Source: an uncultured Campylobacter sp.
Lineage (GTDB): Bacteria > Campylobacterota > Campylobacteria > Campylobacterales > Campylobacteraceae
Assembly: GCF_938041645.1 (NCBI RefSeq)
Contig: NZ_CALIST010000047.1
Coordinates: 1-14,853 of the forward strand
DNA: 14,853 nt
Direction: 5' to 3'
The position numbers and the translations under genes were made by a program. This document shows, in pieces, positions 8,108 through 14,151 of this stretch (positions are counted from its first letter, which is position 1; each line of letters opens with the position of its first letter). The notes under the pieces are model-generated. The model was not told where the DNA came from and searched no databases. It was given only the letters and a program-made list of their open reading frames with translations.

Positions 8108-8734
8108 TTATCTAAAATTCTTTCTGCCTAGCCACAATTTAAGATATTTTAATACGGGTCTTAAATAATCATTAGTAGCATTGGCTTTAAAGGTGCTTGC
8201 GTCTGATTCTATCAAATACCAGCTATATCCATCATCCTTTAAAATATTCATTTTGCGATGTTTGGCCTCAGTGTTTGCGTCAGATATCTCTATATCCAGT
8301 ACTTTATTTGCAATATTCATCTGTACCGATAGATTAGGGCTTAGATCATATATGAAGTGGTTAAGATCCTTGATGATATGGGTATTATATACGTCATCTA
8401 TCATCTCGGCTCTTCTCTTCCTAAAAATTTCCTCTTCTATTGGGTCTCCGTCAATAAGCTTTCCATAATGATCCGCGTCTGCTACGAGCTCTTCGTAAGA
8501 TGCGGTAAAACATTCAAAAAATCCCCTATGCATCCCAAATTTCCAATTTGTAGGCACCGTCTCATCGATTACTTGAAAATATTTGCTATTAAATCGATTG
8601 TAATCTATATCGTCTTCAAACGGTAATATGCAATAATAAATCCGTCCCTCTTCATATTGGATGCCATGAACAAAATAGGTTCTGTTTGATCCCAGATACT
8701 CATGCTCGTCTTCTTTTATACATTTTACAATCAT
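8108..8734 (-). CDS. Hypothetical protein of the immunity-like array (208 aa)
   Basis: 208 residues, acidic in the first two thirds and basic at the end (LKLWLGRKNFR). No signal peptide, membrane segment or catalytic motif is visible. The N-terminal part (YFVHGIQYEEGRIYYCILPFEDD, then FQVIDETVPTNWKF) has the beta-strand-rich look of small binding/immunity proteins, but I cannot assign a family. AAGGA lies nine bases before the ATG. The same AAGGA lies inside the apparent read-through tail of the upstream gene (see 8782-9258), which ends three bases before this start, a normal operon spacing if that tail was once translated. Confidence 0.6.
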   Translation of the reverse strand: MIVKCIKEDEHEYLGSNRTYFVHGIQYEEGRIYYCILPFEDDIDYNRFNSKYFQVIDETVPTNWKFGMHRGFFECFTASYEELVADADHYGKLIDGDPIEEEIFRKRRAEMIDDVYNTHIIKDLNHFIYDLSPNLSVQMNIANKVLDIEISDANTEAKHRKMNILKDDGYSWYLIESDASTFKANATNDYLRPVLKYLKLWLGRKNFR

Positions 8735-8781
8735 TTTTAATCGTCCTTAAATTTGAAATCATCTACGGCTTCTATGATGGG

Positions 8782-9258
8782 CTACTCGTCTTTATCGCCT
8801 ATTATACTATTTCTAACAAGTTCTGTAAAAAATTCTTTGTTTTTGGATTTGTTGATTGCCTCTTTTATAGCATTAAAGGATAATTTTAAATTATTTAAAT
8901 TGCCGTCTATAATGCAAAAGCCGTTTTTCTCACACAATGATATTATGCCCCTTAATACGGCTTTATACTCGGATCTAAAATCGATACGAAACGTAACGGA
9001 CTCTATTATATTATTAGCATCAAAAAATACCTCTAGGCGGTTGCCGTTTTCGCTTCCATATAGATCTATTTCGTTAGACCAAGATTTTTCGGGCTTTAAT
9101 AGGTGCGAAATTTCAGAAAATATCTCTTTTTTGATCTTTGCCTTTTTCCAATACTTATCGTCTTCAAAGAGCTTTATATTGCTATATTGCTGGTCGTATT
9201 GCAGATCATATGTATCGCTTTTAGGCAGAATAAAAAACTTACATTGCCAAATTTCCAT
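8782..9258 (-). CDS. Hypothetical protein, likely shortened by an in-frame TAG
   Basis: 158 residues from the ATG at 9258, chosen because AGGAAGGAAG lies just upstream; a TTG at 9273 would place that site inside the gene. Content is soluble and alpha/beta-like, with MEIWQCKFFILPKS at the start and NEIDLYGSENGNRLEVFFD in the middle, suggestive of array immunity proteins but not assignable. The frame ends GDKDE-TAG at 8784-8782. Beyond that TAG the same frame continues for 14 sensible codons (PIIEAVDDFKFKDD) to a TAA at 8739-8737, three bases before the next gene's ATG. This geometry suggests the ancestral stop was at 8737 and that the TAG arose by one substitution (for example from CAG, GAG or AAG). 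The shortened protein might still work. Confidence 0.6.
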   Translation of the reverse strand: MEIWQCKFFILPKSDTYDLQYDQQYSNIKLFEDDKYWKKAKIKKEIFSEISHLLKPEKSWSNEIDLYGSENGNRLEVFFDANNIIESVTFRIDFRSEYKAVLRGIISLCEKNGFCIIDGNLNNLKLSFNAIKEAINKSKNKEFFTELVRNSIIGDKDE

Positions 9259-9292
9259 ATCTTCCTTCCTCAAATATTTTCATTATAAAATT

Positions 9293-9775
9293 TTAAAAGT
9301 AATACACATAGCAGCCTCGATCATCGTATATATCGAATAAAATCGAAAATTTCTCTTTATTGTTTACGGCTAACTGAACTCTAATGTTCAAAGAGGGTTC
9401 TTTTGCCAGCTCAAAATTAAAATGGCGCAGCAGTATGGATCTCAAAAAATTTGGCTCAAGCGCCTTTTCTTTTATAAAAATAACGCCTGCTCTGGCGCCG
9501 TTTTTATAAGGCTTAGCTTTTGTGTATCGCCCCTTCATATTTTTAAGAAGATACTCCTCTATTTTCTCATCTCTTTCCCAAAAAAGAATTTTATAAACTA
9601 CGCTATCTAAGTGGCTTGCTTTTGAAATTAAAAACATAACTAGCCTTATTTTAGCCTCTACATCGATATTTTCAAAATCTATTCTCGATCTGGCTACGCC
9701 TCTTTTATTTCTACTTATTTTTCTAAATTCTATATCGAAATTAGTTGAGTCTATAATGCTTTTTATCATTGTCAT
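9293..9775 (-). CDS. Hypothetical protein, possibly DUF3885-like
   Basis: 160 residues, basic N-terminus, soluble. The C-terminal FSILFDIYDDRGCYVYYF resembles the IYDDRGxDV signature that I associate with DUF3885, a family seen in immunity loci; the match is short, so the assignment is tentative. The ATG at 9775 overlaps (ATGA) the TGA ending the apparent frame-shifted tail of the upstream 250-residue gene, which fits ancestral translational coupling. A second ATG at 9769 has better spacing from AAAGG and would give 158 residues. Function is inferred only from neighbours. Confidence 0.6.
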   Translation of the reverse strand: MTMIKSIIDSTNFDIEFRKISRNKRGVARSRIDFENIDVEAKIRLVMFLISKASHLDSVVYKILFWERDEKIEEYLLKNMKGRYTKAKPYKNGARAGVIFIKEKALEPNFLRSILLRHFNFELAKEPSLNIRVQLAVNNKEKFSILFDIYDDRGCYVYYF

Positions 9776-9846
9776 CGCCTTTCAAAAACCTTTTGCTGCG
9801 TGATACTATACAAGCCCGCTTTAAAATCTTTATCTACTTTTTCCAT
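9772..9846 (-). other. 24-codon ORF or frame-shifted tail of the upstream gene
   Basis: In a frame different from the 250-residue gene, codons from an ATG at 9846 run VDKDFKAGLYSITQQKVFERR to a TGA that overlaps the ATG of the next gene (ATGA). The composition is protein-like. Adding one A to the A5 run at about 9838-9842 would join it in frame to the end of the 250-residue protein and extend that to about 272 residues. I favour the tail explanation; an independent 24-residue peptide is possible but has no convincing ribosome binding site. Confidence 0.4.
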
Positions 9847-10586
9847 TTAAATTTTAATCTCTTTCGCTTAATTTTTATAAAATTTTCCAACTCTTTATCG
9901 GTAAAATTTAAAACCTCTTTTCGATTTTGTAAATTTACATAAGTGTGCCTTATATCGCAATTACCGACAAAGGCGGCTTCCCAGTTCTTAATTAGCCAAC
10001 TCGAGCTTATCGCATATTCCCGTCCTTTATTCGAGCGCATTTTATCGCTATAGCCAATAGGCGCAAACATACCGGAATAAAACCCCTCCAGATAGGGTAG
10101 TCTCGGGCATCCTTCCGTATCGGTTGCGACTATAAATTTTATCTTTCGATCATATGGACGAAAAGCCTTGTGACACTCTATAATATCTCCATTTTTTAGA
10201 TCGTCTTTGAATTCTAAAAATTTATAAGTAAATTTTGCAGGAATTTTATCATTTATCCTTTTGTATTCGGCTAAAAAACTATCGTAATAAGAAAATATGC
10301 TTATATTTCTGGGCGACTCGGTATCACATACAAAATCTAAATTCTCCAATACCCACTTTTTAGAAATCAAACTATTATTATTTTTCGCATTAGCTTCGGG
10401 TGGCAATACTATAAACTCCCCCGAGTTATCGCTGTTTATACGCAGCAGGTTATTCCAGCTACAAAATAAAAACCGCCTTTGACCGATCTGCAGTATATCG
10501 CCCTCCGCGAAAATTTTTCTAAAATTATTAATTGAAAATTTTCTTCTACCTCTTATGGGTATTATCTTTTTATAATTTCTTTTCAT
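9834..10586 (-). CDS. Hypothetical protein with internal duplication, probable 3' frameshift
   Basis: 250 residues, strongly basic at both ends, no membrane segment. Two halves look alike: about residues 22-88 and 126-211 each begin GDI(L/I) (29-32 and 133-136) and each end in an S-W-aromatic helix (SLISKKWVLENLDFVCD at 72-88; AISSSWLIKNWEAAFVGNCD at 192-211). This indicates an ancient duplication of a ~70-residue beta-rich domain. The current C-terminus is KRLKFKWKK; a single extra A would continue for 22 more residues to a stop overlapping the next start, so the gene is probably frameshifted. The site before the ATG (GAAAGA) is weak. Family not recognised; an immunity-type role is inferred from position only. 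Confidence 0.6.
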   Translation of the reverse strand: MKRNYKKIIPIRGRRKFSINNFRKIFAEGDILQIGQRRFLFCSWNNLLRINSDNSGEFIVLPPEANAKNNNSLISKKWVLENLDFVCDTESPRNISIFSYYDSFLAEYKRINDKIPAKFTYKFLEFKDDLKNGDIIECHKAFRPYDRKIKFIVATDTEGCPRLPYLEGFYSGMFAPIGYSDKMRSNKGREYAISSSWLIKNWEAAFVGNCDIRHTYVNLQNRKEVLNFTDKELENFIKIKRKRLKFKWKK

Positions 10587-10626
10587 GGTCTTTCTTCTGT
10601 TTTATTATTAAATCGCCGCGCACTCG

Positions 10627-11001
10627 CTAAATCCCTAAATGCAAAATATATAAATCATTTTTAATTGCCGAATCGATTAGTTCCAATAGACTGTCTAATT
10701 GCTCGATAACCGAGGATTTATTTAGCGCGCAGTTTTTATCAAAAACAATCTGCTCATCTGCGCCCAAGAAAAGCGACCTCCAACAGCATATTATATCTCT
10801 AAATTTAGCTTTATCTTCTATCCAGCTATAGCCATAGTAATTTAGACCTTTTTTCAAATTTGCCTCATCGTTCCATGTGGTTTGTACCCACTCAAGAGAG
10901 TACGAAATGCGAAGTATCAGATCATCGCTAATTACTACGCAATACTCTTTAGAGAAGATATTTTCTTTTGTCTTTTTGAGTAAAAATTCATGTTTAGGCA
11001 T
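10627..11001 (-). CDS. Immunity-type small protein (NYYGYS...ILHLGI family)
   Basis: 124 residues, soluble. The central GLNYYGYSWIEDKAKFRDI, followed by a W-rich helix (CCWRSLFLGADEQIVF) and the C-terminal ILHLGI, matches a pattern I recall from small proteins encoded beside polymorphic toxins (LNYYGYT ... W..LF..AP ... ILHxGI); I cannot attach a family number. AAGGAG lies six bases before the ATG. It follows the 137-residue gene by 48 bases and precedes the duplicated-domain gene by 40 bases on the same strand. It is intact in its own frame. Confidence 0.6.
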   Translation of the reverse strand: MPKHEFLLKKTKENIFSKEYCVVISDDLILRISYSLEWVQTTWNDEANLKKGLNYYGYSWIEDKAKFRDIICCWRSLFLGADEQIVFDKNCALNKSSVIEQLDSLLELIDSAIKNDLYILHLGI

Positions 11002-11049
11002 ACAGCTCCTTATTGTTTTAAAATATGACTTTAATAAAACTCGATCTAG

Positions 11050-11463
11050 CTATTCGCCAAATTTCATCCAAGCGGCGGCGTATTCTAGCGTTTCATTCCT
11101 AAAATATTTGCTAATTATCTTATATTCGTCCTCTTTCGCAATATTTACAATTGTTTCAATAAAGCCGGTGTAGAACGCCGTGCCGATGTATTCGTCTTCG
11201 CTTGCCGCTCCCTTTTCCACAAAATCAAAAATTTCATTTCTTGTCTTTTCGTCCAAATCATTAAAAATTTTAATCGTAGTTTCTGCAAAAGATGCAAGCA
11301 GCCACAATAAGCTAGGTATGTACTCCATATCGAAAGGAAATATCTGCTCTTGATAGGCGCTAAAATACGCCCTGTTTTTCTTTATAAAGAAATAGATATA
11401 TTCCTCATATTTGCCTAAATCAGTCTCTATTAAGCGCATTTGCCAATCCTTATAAAATTCCAT
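11050..11463 (-). CDS. Helical immunity-type protein, possibly DUF7674-like
   Basis: 137 residues, largely helical and acidic. The segment EIFDFVEKGAASEDEYIGTAFYTGFIETIVNIA (about 86-118), in which a predicted helix with (F/D)FVEKG is followed by FxTxFIExIVN, resembles DUF7674-like proteins from toxin-immunity loci; confidence in that name is modest. The ATG lies seven bases after GGGGGAAG. It overlaps the end of the upstream 250-residue gene by 14 bases, so the two are translationally coupled. No damage is visible. Confidence 0.6.
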   Translation of the reverse strand: MEFYKDWQMRLIETDLGKYEEYIYFFIKKNRAYFSAYQEQIFPFDMEYIPSLLWLLASFAETTIKIFNDLDEKTRNEIFDFVEKGAASEDEYIGTAFYTGFIETIVNIAKEDEYKIISKYFRNETLEYAAAWMKFGE

Positions 11464-12202
11464 TATAATACTTCCCCCAAAATTTTATAGCGCTTTTTAT
11501 CTCTTTTTCAAAATGTTTGAATGGTATATAAATTTCTTCTTGTTCGTAGGGTTTTAACTTTTTATATTTCTTGGAATGCGTAATTCTCGCAATATCTTCA
11601 TAATTTTTTTGCAAAAAATCTATGATTATTTTTACCTCATCTCTGCTAAATTGTTTCGCTCTCGCCCGCCGCATAGGCGGTGTAAATGCTTGAATGAACA
11701 TATCCTCTATAACCTCCTCATCGCCGAAGTGCTCGTAAAAATCAATAAAATCCAGGATATAATACCTAAAAGCATAGTCATTAAAGACACTCAAATCTCC
11801 CGATAAAAGTTTGATTGTGCCATGGTCTAAATCGCACAGATCTTTACCGCACAGATCTTGTTCGACAAGCTCATCCTTTTGTACAGGATTTGTTATAATT
11901 TCCGGCTTTTGCAGTTTAAGCCGCGCCTTTAGCGCTTTTATTCTATTCGATAAGTTCATTTTGTCCTCCTTTTTAGAAAGCGTAAAATTTGAGCTTGGCT
12001 TATAATACTCTTTTACTCTTATCAGATATATCAAATACAGGATTAATCCTATGATAAGTAATATTTGCATAATTACGGATTGAGTTGTAGCTACGACATA
12101 GACTTTCCCTCCGCGATAACCGCCCTCCGTCAATAGCTTATGAAAATTTAAAGACGATAGGATAATAAAAAATATCGTCATTACAATTCTTACGGGCTTC
12201 AT
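11450..12202 (-). CDS. Two-helix membrane N-terminus fused to a DUF6714-like soluble domain
   Basis: A 250-residue ORF in two parts. Residues 1-81 contain hydrophobic segments at ~5-24 and ~43-63. Residues 82-250 are soluble, with NDYAFRYYILDFIDFYEHFGDEE, then FSRDEVKIIIDFLQKNY, the layout I associate with DUF6714-type immunity proteins. Met82 (ATG at 11959) is preceded by AAGGAGG at ideal spacing, so the soluble part can start by itself as a 169-residue protein. In the +1 frame the upstream part would end AKLKFYAF and a TAA overlapping that site, the usual layout of two separate genes. I infer that an indel between residues ~68 and 78 fused a small membrane-protein gene to the soluble gene. 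A true membrane-anchored immunity protein is the alternative. The ATG at 12202 has AAGGAT 11 bases upstream. Confidence 0.6.
   Translation of the reverse strand: MKPVRIVMTIFFIILSSLNFHKLLTEGGYRGGKVYVVATTQSVIMQILLIIGLILYLIYLIRVKEYYKPSSNFTLSKKEDKMNLSNRIKALKARLKLQKPEIITNPVQKDELVEQDLCGKDLCDLDHGTIKLLSGDLSVFNDYAFRYYILDFIDFYEHFGDEEVIEDMFIQAFTPPMRRARAKQFSRDEVKIIIDFLQKNYEDIARITHSKKYKKLKPYEQEEIYIPFKHFEKEIKSAIKFWGKYYNGIL
11965..11971 (-). promoter_or_regulatory. Consensus ribosome binding site inside the 250-codon ORF
   Basis: On the minus strand AAGGAGG stands five bases before an in-frame ATG at 11959 (Met82). It is as strong as any site in the window and better than the one for the annotated upstream start. 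It supports separate translation of the 169-residue soluble domain. Confidence 0.6.
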
Positions 12203-12206
12203 GGTT

Positions 12207-12316
12207 TCAAAATATCCTTATATAAAATTCTAAGGATAGATTGCCGTCTTTTGCCCAATCAGAGTCAAAGAATTTCATCGATAAATACGCCTCGCTAACG
12301 ATTCAAACTCATTCAT
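12207..12316 (-). pseudogene. Remnant of a small gene between DUF4279-like gene and membrane fusion
   Basis: The 106-base gap is not empty of coding signal. An ATG at 12316, overlapping the previous stop, reads MNEFESLARRIYR to a TGA at 12275. An ATG at 12278 (ATGA overlap) then reads 23 codons including FFDSDWAKDGNLSLEFYI to a TGA at 12207. One inserted base near 12278 would merge them into a single ~36-residue frame. The amino acid texture is like neighbouring proteins, so I read it as a decayed or truncated immunity gene; chance cannot be excluded at this length. Confidence 0.25.
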
Positions 12317-12698
12317 CCAAGAAGTATATGTCATTATCTAAATTTATATCGTTATCCGCTAATAGCCTTAGCAAATCCGTATCGTAGTATAGACCCGGCA
12401 AGCTACCGTGGCTGTAAATTACGACTCTTAGCAGCTTTTTTACGCTTTGTAATTTTATACTCCTCGCGACATTTATATCTGCCAAGAATTTTTTAATTAG
12501 ATCTCCCGCAGAAGGCATGTCATAAAATTTTTCCTCTATGCTAAAGCCAAAATTTCTGTATTTTAAAATAGAGCCTTTTAGCTTCAAATCTCCCTTGCGC
12601 CAGGTTTTTGTTACAGATATGCCGTTGCTGCTTATTGCCTCGGATAGATCTCTATCGCTTTCGATCGATAGTATCAAAACTACTTCGTTGTCTTTCAA
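12309..12698 (-). CDS. DUF4279-like immunity-type protein, TTG start
   Basis: 129 residues. The opening NEVVLILSIESDRDLSEAISSNGISVTKTWRKGD and the ending LLRLLADNDINLDNDIYFLDE fit the DUF4279 layout: two beta-alpha units with a xxKGD turn, the last one ending in xxDIYF, a family common in polyimmunity loci. The frame has no ATG: the best start is TTG at 12698, with AGGGG six bases upstream. The same frame continues upstream past a single TAA (12719-12717) into 35 open codons that begin with an ATG coupled to the Imm40-like gene. The gene may therefore be the downstream half of a nonsense-broken gene, or a separate gene restarted at TTG. Confidence 0.6.
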   Translation of the reverse strand: MKDNEVVLILSIESDRDLSEAISSNGISVTKTWRKGDLKLKGSILKYRNFGFSIEEKFYDMPSAGDLIKKFLADINVARSIKLQSVKKLLRVVIYSHGSLPGLYYDTDLLRLLADNDINLDNDIYFLDE

Positions 12699-12716
12699 AA
12701 CCGCCCCTAAAGTCTT

Positions 12717-12824
12717 TTATATCCCATCTACGCACACTTCGGCATTTAGTTCGGCACACATTTTTATATTTATCAGAATATGAGCAAAACCAACATATTC
12801 TGTATTGAAAGCCAAAATTTTCAT
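12717..12824 (-). other. 35-codon coupled ORF, in frame with the DUF4279-like gene
   Basis: The ATG at 12824 overlaps the stop of the Imm40-like gene (ATGA), a hallmark of real operon genes. It encodes 35 residues including LAFNTEYVGFAHILINIKMC and ends at TAA, only seven codons before the TTG used by the DUF4279-like ORF in the same frame. It is either the 5' part of one gene split by a nonsense mutation or a tiny leader-like gene that feeds ribosomes to the next start. Confidence 0.45.
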
Positions 12825-13186
12825 TTGGACACCCGCCCGGGGCAAATGACCGGGCAATATGCAAAGTCATCTCCGTTTCTAGCGCGATAATTAGTGATAT
12901 ATTGGATCGCCACCTCAAATGCATTGTCATCTTCCGCTTTAGTGCTCCAGTAGTAGTCGTATGTGATGATGGGCTCATCGCCGCTTAGGCGATATACGTC
13001 TCCTCCTAGGATAATCATACCTTTATCTCTTGTGATTTTTAGCACCTCCATTACATCGTCAAATCTCCAAGCTATATCATAAATTCCGTACTCTTCCCTT
13101 AAGCGTATACCGCGCTCTAAAAGATCCTGCGGCACGATATTTACGTAATCTTCATCTATAAACACAATATCTTCTTCAACTGACAT
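12821..13186 (-). CDS. Imm40-like immunity protein
   Basis: 121 residues, acidic, soluble. The block YGIYDIAWRFDDVMEVLKITRDKGMIILGGDVY (about residues 34-66), with a hydrophobic-Ala-x-x-xDD helix followed by a IILGGDVY strand, is the pattern I know from Immunity protein 40, an antidote family in polymorphic-toxin systems. By family knowledge it would bind and neutralise a specific toxin in the cytoplasm; no cognate toxin gene lies here. The ATG at 13186 is preferred because AAGGAGAG lies four bases before it; the ATG at 13201 precedes that site. It overlaps the following 35-codon ORF by four bases. Confidence 0.65.
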   Translation of the reverse strand: MSVEEDIVFIDEDYVNIVPQDLLERGIRLREEYGIYDIAWRFDDVMEVLKITRDKGMIILGGDVYRLSGDEPIITYDYYWSTKAEDDNAFEVAIQYITNYRARNGDDFAYCPVICPGRVSK

Positions 13187-13212
13187 AATCTCTCCTTCCA
13201 TTAAAATTTAAT

Positions 13213-13481
13213 TTATTGCAAAGACTTTTCTATATCGTTTATTAGGCGATGAAGCGTTTCTAGACGACTAGAACTCGGATTATTTTGGTTTAAAATTCTA
13301 AAATATCACTATACTTTATCGTATTTGCATCGCGCTCGTCAAAAGATGGAAATATATATTTTTCGTTCATCTTAATGATTTTTGCGATATAGCTCTCGCT
13401 TATACCATTTTTCGTTTTTGTGCGATATATGCGCCAAAGGGCTTTTGGTCGATATTTATGCTCTTTCTGTAAAACTGACAT
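13213..13481 (-). pseudogene. Frameshifted small gene, promoter-proximal in the array
   Basis: The intact part is 63 residues from an ATG at 13481 (basic start KYRPKALWRIYRTKTK, then SYIAKIIKMNEKYIFPSFDE) ending at TAA 13292-13290. In the next frame, with no start codon of its own, 26 protein-like codons follow (including SSRLETLHRLINDIEKSLQ) to a TAA at 13215-13213. Adding one T to the T4 run (13292-13295) joins the two into an 89-residue product. No good ribosome binding site precedes the ATG, and the frame is open for eight codons upstream of it (ending GWLKPI) back to a TAG, so the true start is uncertain. Family not recognised. It is the first gene after the likely array promoter and 26 bases from the Imm40-like start. 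Confidence 0.5.
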
Positions 13482-13512
13482 AATAGGTTTTAACCAACCT
13501 AATAACTAACTG

Positions 13513-13530
13513 AATTATTTTAAAATAATT
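13513..13530. repeat. Perfect 18-bp AT palindrome in the array promoter region
   Basis: AATTATTTTAAAATAATT is self-complementary. It overlaps the downstream edge of the minus-strand -10 (13528-13533) and covers the likely transcription start of the array, where a dimeric repressor could act. In such AT-rich DNA chance is also possible. Confidence 0.4.
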
Positions 13531-13533
13531 ATA
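13528..13533 (-). promoter_or_regulatory. Putative -10 driving the immunity array
   Basis: TATAAT on the minus strand, preceded by a T-rich stretch (TTTGTTTCTTTTTATGT), lies about 47 bases ahead of the ATG at 13481. Its start point would fall around 13521, within the palindrome. It is the only strong -10 seen ahead of the array, and gene spacing then allows one long transcript down to 7867. Confidence 0.5.
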
Positions 13534-13642
13534 ACATAAAAAGAAACAAAATAATCAAAATTACTAAAAGCCCTAGATATCGGTATTTAAAGGAAGTAAA
13601 AGAGATTTAAAAGAAGTGATTAAAACCCAAAAATAGCTTAAA

Positions 13643-13718
<76 letters not shown>

Positions 13719-13731
13719 AAAAGATTTTGTA

Positions 13732-13737
13732 ATTTTA
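13732..13737 (-). promoter_or_regulatory. Possible -10 for tRNA-Ala
   Basis: TAAAAT on the minus strand, 13 bases before the mature tRNA 5' end, at the position expected for a short leader. No clear -35 is seen in the 133-base gap shared with the divergent tRNA-Gly. Confidence 0.35.
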
Positions 13738-13851
13738 CATTATTTTACTTACAAAATTTTTAAATTCCGGCGCTACGCCAAAATTTTCTCCGCAAAAGCC
13801 GCTATAAAATGAAATTTTAAGCTTGCATTAGGTAATATTTCATTTCTTTGC

Positions 13852-13926
13852 GCGGGAATAGCTCAGTGGTAGAGCGCAACCTTGCCATGGTTGATGTCGC
13901 GAGTTCGACTCTCGTTTCCCGCTCCA
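13852..13926 (+). tRNA. tRNA-Gly(GCC)
   Basis: 75 bases with encoded CCA. Acceptor GCGGGAA pairs with TTCCCGC; anticodon stem CAACC/GGTTG encloses TTGCCAT, anticodon GCC (codon GGC); discriminator U; T-loop GTTCGACTC. It is the first of a plus-strand tRNA cluster, divergent from tRNA-Ala. Confidence 0.95.
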
Positions 13927-13954
13927 TTTTACATTATGTTTTTGTATTAAACGT

Positions 13955-14041
13955 GCCCGGATGGCGGAATCGGTAGACGCAAGGGACTTAAAATCCCTCG
14001 GAATTTTTTCCGTGCCGGTTCAAGTCCGGCTCCGGGCACCA
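13955..14041 (+). tRNA. tRNA-Leu(UAA)
   Basis: 87 bases with encoded CCA. Acceptor GCCCGGA/TCCGGGC; anticodon stem AGGGA/TCCCT encloses CTTAAAA, anticodon UAA (codon UUA, heavily used in AT-rich genes); long variable arm typical of leucine tRNA; T-loop GTTCAAGTC. Confidence 0.95.
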
Positions 14042-14057
14042 CCTAATAAGCCGGCGC

Positions 14058-14131
14058 GGCGACATAGCCAAGTGGTAAGGCATGAGCCTGCAAAGCTTTG
14101 ATCCCCGGTTCGAATCCGGGTGTCGCCTCCA
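14058..14131 (+). tRNA. tRNA-Cys(GCA)
   Basis: 74 bases with encoded CCA. Acceptor GGCGACA/TGTCGCC; loop CTGCAAA gives anticodon GCA; discriminator U as usual for cysteine. The anticodon stem is slightly imperfect (a T-T at 27-43 and a G-U pair). A lipoprotein gene begins only 20 bases downstream. Confidence 0.93.
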
Positions 14132-14151
14132 GATCCTAAAAAGGAGTTATT

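Noticed and set aside
12652..12978. 108-codon minus-strand ORF overlapping the Imm40-like and DUF4279-like genes
   Set aside because: Cys/Arg-rich, improbable composition, and it lies in another frame over two better-supported genes.
13555..13625. Repeated AAAGGAAGT/AAAGAGATT/AAAGAAGTGATT words as direct repeats or a CRISPR-like array
   Set aside because: The units are short, imperfect and purine-rich without regular spacing; no CRISPR array is visible anywhere in the window.
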